18,706 nucleotides of DNA from Clostridiales bacterium. GTDB lineage: Bacteria > Bacillota_A > Clostridia > Oscillospirales > Oscillospiraceae. The notes below the pieces were generated by a model. It was not told where the DNA came from. It saw only the letters and a list, made by a program, of their open reading frames with translations, and made no database searches. The translations under genes were made by a program, and so were the position numbers. Below are positions 6,852 through 13,911 of the stretch, one piece after another. Numbering within the stretch: position 1 is the first letter of the stretch; the number at the start of each line of letters is the position of its first letter. Location of the stretch: positions 1 through 18,706 of the forward strand of contig JALFGI010000110.1 in assembly GCA_022777455.1 (NCBI GenBank). The letters run 5' to 3'.

Positions 6852-7640
6852 TCATTTTAGCGCGCCGGCACTCATGCCCTGCTCAAAATTCTTCTGCATG
6901 AGCAGATATGCCGTAATTTCGGGAATCGCTGTCAGCACAGCGGCTGCCAGGATTTTGGTCTGGTCGTTTGTAAATTCGCCCTGGAAATACTGAGGCAGCA
7001 GCGTGACCACCTGCAGATTGGGACTCTGGAGGAACAGCAAGGGCAGCAGGTAAGCATTCCAGGCATTGATCAGCGTCAGCACGATGATTGCCGAGGCAAT
7101 GGGTTTGGTCAGAGGCAGGATGATGTGACAGAACACCTGCCAAATGCTGGCGCCGTCAATTCTCGCGGCTTCCATAAACTCATTGGGAATGCCGGCATCA
7201 AAGTTCCGGGTCAGCAGGATGGTGAAGGGAATCTGCAGGGCTGCACTGGGCAGGATCACCGCAAAGAAGGTGTTGAACATGTGCAGCTTCTGGAAGGTGA
7301 CAAAGAGCGGGGTCAGCAGAATCACCTCGGGCAGCGTCAGGGCAACCAGGATCAGCCAGAAATAGATCTCCTTGCCGCGGACATACAGCTTTGCAAAGCC
7401 GAAACCGGCGGTCATGCTGAAAAAGTAAACCAGCAGGATGACGCAGAAGGAAATGATGGCAGAGTTACGGAAATAGGTGGGCACCACGCCGGTGTCCCAA
7501 ACAGCCTTGTAGTTATACAGACCTCTGCCGCCTAGGGAGCCAAGAACCATCTGAACCAGAGGCAGAACGTAAGGGATTGTCATAATCAGAAGAATGACCT
7601 GAAGCAGAATCCTGTTTTTTCTGGTACGCACTTCAAACAT
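6852..7640 (-). CDS. CUT1 sugar ABC permease, MalG/LacG-type
   Basis: A 262-residue permease with about six membrane helices and the ATPase-docking EAA loop EAARIDGAS (157-165), continuing to ILPLTKP. Length, and its position as the second permease, match MalG/LacG/UgpE proteins of carbohydrate uptake transporter family 1. The start at 7640 has AAGGAGA upstream and lies only 5 nt after the partner permease gene, which suggests translational coupling. No ATPase gene is present in the operon; CUT1 systems of Firmicutes commonly use a shared MsmK-type ATPase encoded elsewhere. Confidence 0.93.
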   Translation of the reverse strand: MFEVRTRKNRILLQVILLIMTIPYVLPLVQMVLGSLGGRGLYNYKAVWDTGVVPTYFRNSAIISFCVILLVYFFSMTAGFGFAKLYVRGKEIYFWLILVALTLPEVILLTPLFVTFQKLHMFNTFFAVILPSAALQIPFTILLTRNFDAGIPNEFMEAARIDGASIWQVFCHIILPLTKPIASAIIVLTLINAWNAYLLPLLFLQSPNLQVVTLLPQYFQGEFTNDQTKILAAAVLTAIPEITAYLLMQKNFEQGMSAGALK

Positions 7641-7645
7641 ATCTC

Positions 7646-8521
7646 TCAGTCTCCTTTGTTGGCATAGTTCGTTGCCAGGGCTCCCACGATGGCCAGGACC
7701 AGAAGCGTGACGGATAGTGCCGCAGCGTAACCCAGATGGGATTGCCGGATGCCCTGCCGGTAGATGTAGGTTCCCAGGAATTCGGTGGCATGGTTGGGTC
7801 CTCCGGTGGTGATCAGATAAGGAATATCAAAGGTCTTAAGCGCGCCGATAATTCCCAGCATTGCCATGGAAACGGTAGTGCCCTTACAGTGGGGCAGGAC
7901 CATGGTGATCAGCGTACGGATATTGCCCGCGCCGTCAATACGGGCCGCTTCCAGAATCTGCTTGTCAATCTGGCTCATGGCCGCGTAATACAGAATAAAG
8001 CTCATACCGGTGAATTCCCAAATGGCCACCGCCATCAGGACATACAGGGCCGTGTCGGGATTGGCCAGCCAATTCACTTTGATGCCCAGGTGCAGTGTAT
8101 CGAATATGGACTGCAGCATGCCCTGAGGAGAGAACAGCAGGCGGAAAACAGGGGCCATGGTTGCAGGAGCCAGAATGGTCGGAATAAAGATGAGACATTT
8201 GTGCAGTGTAGGAAGCTTGACCTGGCTGTGGAGGATCGCAGCGAAGAGAAAGCCCAGAGAATTCTGCACCACAAAGGTGATAATGAAATAAACGACGGTA
8301 TTTTTGATGCAGATCCAGAATACCCGGTCCTTAAAGAGCTTTGTATAGTTCTTTAGTCCCACGCTTTTTCGAACCGGGTCCAGACCGTTCCAGTTCAGGG
8401 TAGACAGGTTGAAGGTGTAGAAAATGGAATAATAAATGATTACCAGCAGGAAAATAAACGCCGGGAGAATCCAAGGCAATCCATTTATTTTGGTGGAAGA
8501 GTGGTTCGTTTTCAATTTCAC
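7646..8521 (-). CDS. CUT1 sugar ABC permease, MalF/UgpA-type
   Basis: A 291-residue permease with six predicted membrane helices and the EAA loop EAARIDGAG (191-199). The N-terminal helix (about 16-38) is followed by an extracytoplasmic loop and the line GLKNYTKLF, usual in MalF/UgpA/LacF homologues. The start codon is GTG at 8521, with GAGGTGA about 6 nt upstream; no better ATG is near. It partners the MalG-type permease that follows, and lies 121 nt after the solute-binding-protein gene, from which it is separated by a hairpin. Confidence 0.92.
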   Translation of the reverse strand: MKLKTNHSSTKINGLPWILPAFIFLLVIIYYSIFYTFNLSTLNWNGLDPVRKSVGLKNYTKLFKDRVFWICIKNTVVYFIITFVVQNSLGFLFAAILHSQVKLPTLHKCLIFIPTILAPATMAPVFRLLFSPQGMLQSIFDTLHLGIKVNWLANPDTALYVLMAVAIWEFTGMSFILYYAAMSQIDKQILEAARIDGAGNIRTLITMVLPHCKGTTVSMAMLGIIGALKTFDIPYLITTGGPNHATEFLGTYIYRQGIRQSHLGYAAALSVTLLVLAIVGALATNYANKGD

Positions 8522-8572
8522 GATCGGTCACCTCGCTACAGTAAAAAGATTCCGTCATCGGCCGTGATAGGA

Positions 8573-8601
8573 TGTTAGGGGCACTTGTGATGCCCCTAAC
8601 A
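8573..8601 (-). promoter_or_regulatory. Hairpin between binding-protein and permease genes
   Basis: Perfect 11-bp inverted repeat TGTTAGGGGCA (8573-8583) / TGCCCCTAACA (8591-8601) with a 7-nt loop. On the minus strand it is not followed by a T run, so it is more likely a 3' stabiliser of the binding-protein mRNA or a partial terminator than a full terminator. Such hairpins usually raise binding-protein level over permeases. Confidence 0.8.
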
Positions 8602-8642
8602 TTTTGCCTGTTGGAATAAAACCCGAATAATCTTAAGGGGTG

Positions 8643-9974
8643 TTAGAAAGTGCTGTCCTCGTAAGCAGTCTGCAGCTCAGCAGCGCCCTGCTCAGGCGTC
8701 ATGGTGCCGGAGGCAACGCCTGCCAGAACATCCATCATGGCCTGGTTCAGGTCGGCATTGATATCGGCGAAACGGGTGTTGTCGCCGCTGGCGGTAGCGT
8801 TAGCCAGGTAGTCCACAACAGCCTGATTCTGCTTGGCGGGGTTGACCAGCTTCACAACGTCCCAGTTGGGAGTGGCAGCCTTCAGAGAAGGAACCACGTT
8901 CAGGGAGTCCGCAATTGCCTGCTGGCCTTCCAGAGAGGTGCCCAGCCACACTGCAAAGGCGGTGGCAGCTTCCAGATTGGAGGACTTGGCAGCAACGGCG
9001 GTAGCGTAGTCCAGATCGCCGAACATGGAGCCAACATTGCCGGTACCGGCGATGTCAGGGAAGTTGATGGGGATCATGGTGAAGGGCTCGTCGGTGGAGG
9101 AGGCGGATTCCATGGCAGCCTTCATGGTCTCAGGCAGGGTGTTGGAGGTGTACCAGGAGCCCATCATGACCATAGCAGCCTTCTGAGACATGAACAGGTT
9201 GTTCGCTTCGGGGTACTGCATCAGGCCCAGTGCGCCGTCCTGCATGATGCCCTCGTCAAACAGGCTCTTCCACAGTTCCAGAGCTCTGACGATTACAGGA
9301 TCAGTCCACTCTGTTTCGCCGCGGCAGGCCTTCATGAAGGTACCGGGCTCAACGTTATCAGCGATGGCATGGAAAGTATCCATGTTGAAGGCACCCTGAC
9401 CGGCGCCCTGAACGAAACCGATGATGCCGTTGGCTTCAAACTTTTCGCAGGCAGCTTTCCACTCCTCCATGTTGGTGGGAATGGTAACATCGTACTTCTC
9501 GAACAGGTCCAGGTTGATCCACAGGTTGCCGGCATAGACAGTACCCACGCCCAAGCCCTTCAGCTCGCCGTCGATGGTCATGGTAGCAATGGAAGAAGCG
9601 CTGAGCTGATCCTGCCAATCCTCGCCCAAAGCAGCCTTGACCGCCTCAGTCAGGTCGATGGCCTGGCCGCCGAAAACAGCGATGCCGCCGTTGGCGGAAC
9701 CGGCAGAGACTTCGAATGCGTCAACGCCTTCGCCGTATGCCAGAGCGGGCTTCAGAGTTGCGTCGTAGTCATCAATGGTAGTCTGCTTCCAGATAACCTT
9801 GATGTCGGGATGGGTCTTGTTGAATTCTGCAATGTACTGCTCATTCGTGGGAGAGCCGGGAGTCCAGCCCCACCAAACAATCTCCGCGTCTTCCGCGGAA
9901 GCGCGGCCGACGCCTGCCAGGAGCATGGTGGCCACCAGTGCCAGGGTCAGAACCAATGCCAATGTCTTCTTCAT
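8643..9974 (-). CDS. Extracellular sugar-binding protein, non-lipidated
   Basis: A 443-residue family-1 solute-binding protein. The signal peptide MKKTLALVLTLALVATMLLA leads into GVGRASAEDA, and the mature start IVWWGWTPG matches this family. Where a Gram-positive lipoprotein would have a LAGC lipobox there is L19-A20-G21-V22, so Cys is absent; an Ala-Ser-Ala site (25-27) gives an ordinary signal-peptidase I cut. The long body has typical two-lobe elements such as MVMMGSWYT and a C-terminal helical TPEQGAAELQTAYE. It is the specificity component for the two CUT1 permeases downstream. The ATG at 9974 has AGGAGA 6 nt upstream. The ligand is unknown. Confidence 0.93.
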   Translation of the reverse strand: MKKTLALVLTLALVATMLLAGVGRASAEDAEIVWWGWTPGSPTNEQYIAEFNKTHPDIKVIWKQTTIDDYDATLKPALAYGEGVDAFEVSAGSANGGIAVFGGQAIDLTEAVKAALGEDWQDQLSASSIATMTIDGELKGLGVGTVYAGNLWINLDLFEKYDVTIPTNMEEWKAACEKFEANGIIGFVQGAGQGAFNMDTFHAIADNVEPGTFMKACRGETEWTDPVIVRALELWKSLFDEGIMQDGALGLMQYPEANNLFMSQKAAMVMMGSWYTSNTLPETMKAAMESASSTDEPFTMIPINFPDIAGTGNVGSMFGDLDYATAVAAKSSNLEAATAFAVWLGTSLEGQQAIADSLNVVPSLKAATPNWDVVKLVNPAKQNQAVVDYLANATASGDNTRFADINADLNQAMMDVLAGVASGTMTPEQGAAELQTAYEDSTF

Positions 9975-10004
9975 AATGATTCTCCTTTTCTTTTGATTTT
10001 ATAT

Positions 10005-10020
10005 TCAGCATTACTGCTGA
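10005..10020 (-). promoter_or_regulatory. Small hairpin over the isomerase stop codon
   Basis: TCAGCA (10005-10010) and TGCTGA (10015-10020) form a 6-bp stem with a 4-nt loop that spans the TAA of the TIM-barrel gene, just ahead of the ribosome binding site of the binding-protein gene. It is weak and may be chance, but two other gene junctions of this operon also carry hairpins. Confidence 0.3.
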
Positions 10021-10841
10021 GTATACGGTTTCATGAGGTTTTGAATGTAAGCCACACTTTGCAGGTAATCCCCATCGCTGTCCAGATGCTCGATGATGAA
10101 AGGCATTTCAGGATCATAGCTGCATGCGGTCTCGATTAAATGCCGGATGTTCACACCGCCGTTTCCGGCGAAGGTCTCCCGGAAGAAAACAGTATAGTTT
10201 TCCTCCATCTTCACATCCTTCAGATGACAGCTTCGGACATATCTGCCCAACTTTTGGAAGCATTCGTCCACAAATTCCTCGTTGCCGAAATATCGCTGGG
10301 GCGTGGTCATCCAGTTGAAGACATCCATGTGGACGGCGAACCGGTCTCTTGCCACATCTTCCAGCAGATGCAGGTATTCCTCCGGTCCTGTGGGATACAT
10401 CCAGGGCATGGATTCCACGGTGAAATATGTATTGCGGGGGTTCACGGCATCGACGATCTGCTGAATGGTTTTCACGCCCAGCTTCCAGGTCTCTTTTGAG
10501 AAATTATCCTTGTAAGCGCCGTCCCACCGGGGGCCCCTGGCACCCAGGATATTCACACAGCACTGTGCGCCGATCCGGTCTGCCAGCTCCAGCTGCCCGA
10601 TTGTATACGCAACCGCCTTCTGGCGGTTCTCATCGTTTAAGTCCATGGTATTCCGCCAAACGCCCACTTCGGCAATCATCAGATCATTCTTTCTGGCTTC
10701 TGCCACGAATTCGTCCACCAGTTTGGGATCATCCCGGCAGGTCAGATGGAAATTGACGGCTCCAAGGCCCAGGGATTTGTGTTTTTCTGCCCAGTGTGCA
10801 GCGCCCTCGTGCTGCAGTGGGGAAGATGTACCCAGACGCAT
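10011..10841 (-). CDS. Sugar phosphate isomerase/epimerase-like TIM barrel
   Basis: A 276-residue protein of the xylose-isomerase-like / AP endonuclease 2 TIM-barrel family. A metal site of the expected Glu-Asp-His-Glu kind is visible: Glu143 in FTVESMPW, Asp173 in HMDVFNW, His206 in CHLKDV and Glu251 in IIEHLDSDG. Such proteins catalyse aldose-ketose isomerisation, epimerisation or dehydration of sugar and inositol derivatives. I chose the ATG at 10841 (MRLGTSSP), 5 nt after the VOC stop codon, as it gives the usual N-terminal strand; an in-frame ATG at 10883 would overlap the VOC gene by 37 nt. No strong ribosome binding site is visible, so translation is probably coupled to the VOC gene. 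Confidence 0.88.
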   Translation of the reverse strand: MRLGTSSPLQHEGAAHWAEKHKSLGLGAVNFHLTCRDDPKLVDEFVAEARKNDLMIAEVGVWRNTMDLNDENRQKAVAYTIGQLELADRIGAQCCVNILGARGPRWDGAYKDNFSKETWKLGVKTIQQIVDAVNPRNTYFTVESMPWMYPTGPEEYLHLLEDVARDRFAVHMDVFNWMTTPQRYFGNEEFVDECFQKLGRYVRSCHLKDVKMEENYTVFFRETFAGNGGVNIRHLIETACSYDPEMPFIIEHLDSDGDYLQSVAYIQNLMKPYTQQ

Positions 10842-10846
10842 AGGCT

Positions 10847-11314
10847 TTAACGGGGATAGCTTTCCAGCAGCTCCACGATGCACTTAAGCTCGGGTGCATC
10901 CAGATAGTTGTATTCACCGCTGCCGTCACCGTAAACACCGTGCTGTACCAGCTTCAGGCCGTTGGCTTCCGCATTTTCTACCCACTTCTTGGAATCTTTG
11001 ACCTGAAAAGCCAGGTGGTGCATTCCTTCGCCGTGCTCTTCCAGGAAGTTTCTCCAGGTAGAGGGCTTCTCGTTGGGCTGGATCAGCTCAATCTGCAGTG
11101 CGCCGGGGCCAACATCAAAGAAGGCCATCCAGCAATATGCTTCAGGTGCGGGTTCCCCCTGGAAAGTGGTCTGGGTGGTTGCGTAATCACCAATGGGCTG
11201 GGTGGGGGGAACCTCCATGCCCAGGAAGGCAGCCCACTTCTTTTTGGACTCCTCCACATCTTTAACAATAAAACCGACCTGTGCAACGGTATGGGTGCCA
11301 AGTACTCCTGCCAT
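10847..11314 (-). CDS. VOC superfamily protein with intact metal site
   Basis: A 155-residue glyoxalase/methylmalonyl-CoA-epimerase-like protein. Four candidate metal ligands are in the family positions: Gln12 in VAQVGFIVKD, Glu76 in QIELIQP, His99/His100 in GMHHLAF and Glu148 in CIVELLE. This Gln-Glu-His-Glu set is used by known glyoxalases. It could catalyse proton transfer or epimerisation next to a carbonyl, which fits an operon of sugar dehydrogenases that make keto-sugars. The start at 11314 has AAAGGAGA upstream. It lies 41 nt after the Gfo/Idh/MocA gene and 5 nt before the TIM-barrel gene. Confidence 0.88.
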   Translation of the reverse strand: MAGVLGTHTVAQVGFIVKDVEESKKKWAAFLGMEVPPTQPIGDYATTQTTFQGEPAPEAYCWMAFFDVGPGALQIELIQPNEKPSTWRNFLEEHGEGMHHLAFQVKDSKKWVENAEANGLKLVQHGVYGDGSGEYNYLDAPELKCIVELLESYPR

Positions 11315-11338
11315 AATGATTTCTCCTTTCGTTTATGT

Positions 11339-11358
11339 TAACAGGTTTTTACCTGTTA
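11339..11358 (-). promoter_or_regulatory. Hairpin over the dehydrogenase stop codon
   Basis: Perfect 8-bp stem TAACAGGT (11339-11346) / ACCTGTTA (11351-11358) with a 4-nt loop. On the minus strand it includes the TAA stop of the Gfo/Idh/MocA gene and sits just upstream of the VOC ribosome binding site. No T run follows, so mRNA processing or stability is likelier than termination. Confidence 0.55.
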
Positions 11359-12507
11359 AATGTCTTCGGGGTAACCGCCGGGGGCGATGGGTCGAGGCCG
11401 CTGGCAGCTGGTGGTCATATGGTAAAACTCGCCGGTCTGGCTGGACTTCAGCAGTCCCTCCAGCGCCTCGGTAATGTGCAAGATGAGCTGACCATTTGCC
11501 CGGTTTTCCGTTTTGGCTTCGATGGCCTTTGCCAGGTCCAGCACGCCGATACCCCGGGAATAATCCTTCACTCTGGGGAAGATCTCCGGGAGATCGTAGA
11601 ATTTCTGCTTTCTTGCCGCGGCCTCTTCGTCATCCCGGTAGGCAAAATCGGTATACTGCTCCTTCCGGTATACCCTGGGGGTGCCGCCGCCGAAATTGGG
11701 ATCCGGGTAGGCCAACGTACCGCCGTCGCCGTAAATCTCGAACATGGGAAGGCTGGACTTGTAAATGTCAAAGCTCACATTTAGATTCACCACCACACCG
11801 CTGACCAGCCGCAGGATGGCGGTGTAATGGGTGGGCGTTTCCACCGAAATCGTGCTGCCGGCGTTTGGGCCTGTATATACCCGGCGGGTACCTGCCGCCT
11901 GGGCTGCGAATGCGGCAATGGTTTCGATTGGACCCAAAAGGGAAACAATGGCGGACAGATAGTAGGGAGCCATGTCCATCAGGGGACCGGCGCCCTTCTG
12001 ATAGAAGGGGCCCGGATTGGGGTGCCAGGTTTCCACGCCGAAGGTCGTCATGTTCGCAGTTACAAAGAAGGGCTTTCCGATCAGGCCGGCATCCAGATAG
12101 TACCGCATGCTCTGCAGCCCGGAGGCCAAAAACGTGTCCGGTGCGCTGCCTACCTTCACTCCCTTTTCTGCGGCCAGTGTCAACACTTCCCGGGCCTGTT
12201 CCAGAGTTGGCGCAAAAGGCTTTTCACTGAACAGATGCTTCCCCGCCGCGATGATCTGCCGGTCCAGCGCTACGTGGAATTGGGGTGGAGTCAGATTGAT
12301 GATGATGTCAATTCCCTCATCCTTCAGCAGATCTTCCGTGACGTATGCCTTGGGAATGCCAAACTCGCCTGCCAGCTTTTCGGCCAGCTTGATGTCAATA
12401 TCTGCACAGGCGCAGACTTCCAAATCTCCGTAGAATTTCTGAATATCCGCAATATACGTCCGGCTGATCACACCGGAACCGACGATTCCAATTTTGTATT
12501 TCCGCAT
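11356..12507 (-). CDS. Gfo/Idh/MocA family sugar dehydrogenase
   Basis: A 383-residue NAD(P)-dependent oxidoreductase. The Rossmann loop GIVGSGVIS (7-15) opens the protein and the family motif EKP, with the catalytic Lys96, is at 95-97 (SEKPFAP). The segment GPLMDMAPYYLSAI replaces the more usual D-x-G-x-H-x-x-D pattern and marks a recognisable subgroup that also has SAPDTFL and WHPNPGPFYQ. Members oxidise hydroxyls of sugars, inositols or glycosides, often at C3. The ATG at 12507 has GGAGGCGG upstream. It is the first gene of the eight-gene operon and faces the divergent AraC gene. Confidence 0.93.
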   Translation of the reverse strand: MRKYKIGIVGSGVISRTYIADIQKFYGDLEVCACADIDIKLAEKLAGEFGIPKAYVTEDLLKDEGIDIIINLTPPQFHVALDRQIIAAGKHLFSEKPFAPTLEQAREVLTLAAEKGVKVGSAPDTFLASGLQSMRYYLDAGLIGKPFFVTANMTTFGVETWHPNPGPFYQKGAGPLMDMAPYYLSAIVSLLGPIETIAAFAAQAAGTRRVYTGPNAGSTISVETPTHYTAILRLVSGVVVNLNVSFDIYKSSLPMFEIYGDGGTLAYPDPNFGGGTPRVYRKEQYTDFAYRDDEEAAARKQKFYDLPEIFPRVKDYSRGIGVLDLAKAIEAKTENRANGQLILHITEALEGLLKSSQTGEFYHMTTSCQRPRPIAPGGYPEDI

Positions 12508-12571
12508 CCCACCGCCTCCAATTGTTAATATTACACATATTTCTGCTTGTTTGTTACTGTTTTCTGTGTAT

Positions 12572-12580
12572 ATTGTACCA
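12572..12580 (-). promoter_or_regulatory. Extended -10 promoter of the sugar operon
   Basis: The minus strand reads TGG-TACAAT at 12580-12572, about 65 nt upstream of the Gfo/Idh/MocA start. No good -35 box lies 16-18 nt further upstream, which is typical of activator-dependent promoters and fits control by the divergent AraC protein. The rest of the AT-rich 12508-12812 gap holds the AraC promoter and repeated candidate operators. Confidence 0.55.
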
Positions 12581-12627
12581 ATTTATTTCATCGTCTGCTT
12601 TTCATATCCTCCGCAATCGATGCGCAA

Positions 12628-12749
12628 ATATTGTAATTTACGTATAAATTTTTTCCCAATTATAAAGCGTTTTTGTTGTCTTTTTTACTGCTATTGCACA
12701 ATTTGAACAATTTTTCAAAATGTCGCTTCCTATATATTGTAATTTTACG
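12628..12749 (+). repeat. Direct repeats, candidate AraC operators
   Basis: ATATTGTAATTTACG at 12628-12642 recurs as ATATTGTAATTTTACG at 12734-12749, 106 bp apart; a shorter ATATTGTA is at 12570-12577. The second copy covers the -35 box of the regulator gene and the short copy covers the -10 of the sugar operon. This is the placement expected for sites that autoregulate araC and activate the operon, but binding is inferred. Confidence 0.5.
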
Positions 12750-12765
12750 CATCATTCGGTAAAAT
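12737..12765 (+). promoter_or_regulatory. Promoter of the AraC regulator gene
   Basis: TTGTAA (12737-12742), 17-nt spacer, TAAAAT (12760-12765). Transcription from about 12772 gives a 40-nt leader to the ATG at 12813. This rules out the longer frame that would begin at 12720. Confidence 0.7.
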
Positions 12766-12812
12766 ACAGTCATGAAGCAACAACCCCCCTGTTCTCAGAA
12801 GGTGAATGGAAT

Positions 12813-13679
12813 ATGCTCAGAAACGATTACTTTGAATTTGTTACGTTCAACAGCGGAAAACACTTCAATGTTTCCAGACATGTGGATATTTCCTATCTGG
12901 ACAAGCTGCACTGGCATCCCTTTGTGGAAATCCTTGTGAGCCTCACTGACCACAATGAGGTCAGCATCAACTTCACCAAATACACGCTGGGACTCAACGA
13001 TATTCTCGTTGTGTACCCCGGCGATCTTCATTCCATTGATTCCTGCACCGAAGGCTCCATGCTGGTCATCCAGTTTTCAAGCGAACTGCTCACCATTATA
13101 AGTGAGCTGGGCAGCAGCATGCCTCTGCTCACCCAGTACCCCTATTTCAAATACGATTCGACCACCGCAGAGAGTGATCGTCTGGTGTTGCTGATCAAGG
13201 AGTTCTGTGAAACCTTTGAGTCGGATGCCAATTTCAAGGAAGTTCATATGTATTCTTTGCTTTTGAGCTTCTTTGAGCGGATCGGCAACCGGTGCATGAG
13301 CATCAAAACAGAGCATTCAGAGGATGTCGCCGACGCCCAAAGCAAGACCATCAAGAAAATGGCAGAGGCCTGCCTGTATATCTCTCAAAACTGCACGCAG
13401 CCGCTGACGCTGGACGATATCGCCAGCTTCATGGGGGTGAGCAAATCTCACTTTGCCCATCTGTTCAAGGAATACACCGGCATCACCTTCGTAGACTATC
13501 TGACAGCAGAGCGGGTCAAACGGGCCCAGACACTGTTCCTCAATCCCAACATGCAGATCATTGACATTGCGTTTGATTCCGGTTTTTCCAGTATTTCCTC
13601 CTTTAACCGTTCATTTAAGAAAATTACCGGACTCTCACCCAGCCAGTTCCGTGAGACCATGATCGAACATCTGAACTAA
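12813..13679 (+). CDS. AraC/XylS family regulator of the sugar operon
   Basis: A 288-residue regulator. The N-terminal half is a cupin-like sensor with LHWHPFVEIL, an N-terminal AraC-arm pattern. The C-terminal 100 residues hold two helix-turn-helix motifs: LTLDDIASFMGVSKSHFAHL and, after YLTAERVKRAQTLF, IIDIAFDSGFSSISSFNRSF, ending with the family signature KITGLSPSQFRE. The ATG at 12813 has AGAAGGTG 8 nt upstream and lies downstream of the promoter. It is divergent from the carbohydrate operon, so it most likely activates it in response to the imported sugar. The gene is clearly more AT-rich than the GTPase gene that follows. No terminator is evident after its stop codon. Confidence 0.93.
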   Translation: MLRNDYFEFVTFNSGKHFNVSRHVDISYLDKLHWHPFVEILVSLTDHNEVSINFTKYTLGLNDILVVYPGDLHSIDSCTEGSMLVIQFSSELLTIISELGSSMPLLTQYPYFKYDSTTAESDRLVLLIKEFCETFESDANFKEVHMYSLLLSFFERIGNRCMSIKTEHSEDVADAQSKTIKKMAEACLYISQNCTQPLTLDDIASFMGVSKSHFAHLFKEYTGITFVDYLTAERVKRAQTLFLNPNMQIIDIAFDSGFSSISSFNRSFKKITGLSPSQFRETMIEHLN

Positions 13680-13849
13680 GGCAGCACCGCATAATGGAGC
13701 AAGGAGATTCGGCGGGATGCATGTTTGAGCCAGCTTCCCCATGAGGGAGGCGCGAGTTTTCTGCTCTCAACGGAGACAGACTGAAAAGATCTTATCCACC
13801 ACTTTCGGCAAGCAATCCCACATTTTCATGAAAAATCACCTGAACTCTA
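13680..13849. other. Gap between araC and the GTPase gene
   Basis: No gene or terminator is visible. It begins right after the araC stop with GGCAGCACCGCATAATGG, a phrase I associate loosely with ends of repeated intergenic elements in Clostridia; I cannot verify that here. Confidence 0.3.
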
Positions 13850-13905
13850 TCGACTATAGCCCCCTTCCATGATATAATACGGGAAATTATCCATGAAAGG
13901 GGGCT
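13850..13905 (+). promoter_or_regulatory. GTPase promoter embedded in an inverted repeat
   Basis: TCGACT (13850-13855), 17-nt spacer, TATAAT (13873-13878). The -10 is in the loop of an inverted repeat, AGCCCCCTTCCATG (13858-13871) / CATGAAAGGGGGCT (13892-13905), pairing at 13 of 14 positions. The right arm holds the Shine-Dalgarno AAAGGGGG of the gene at 13912. Transcription should start near 13885, after the left arm, giving a 27-nt leader. Confidence 0.75.
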
Positions 13906-13911
13906 GCCATC

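Noticed and set aside
12720..12812. Upstream extension of the AraC gene (start at 12720)
   Set aside because: This start lies upstream of the promoter at 12737-12765; the ATG at 12813 has a ribosome binding site and gives the usual length.
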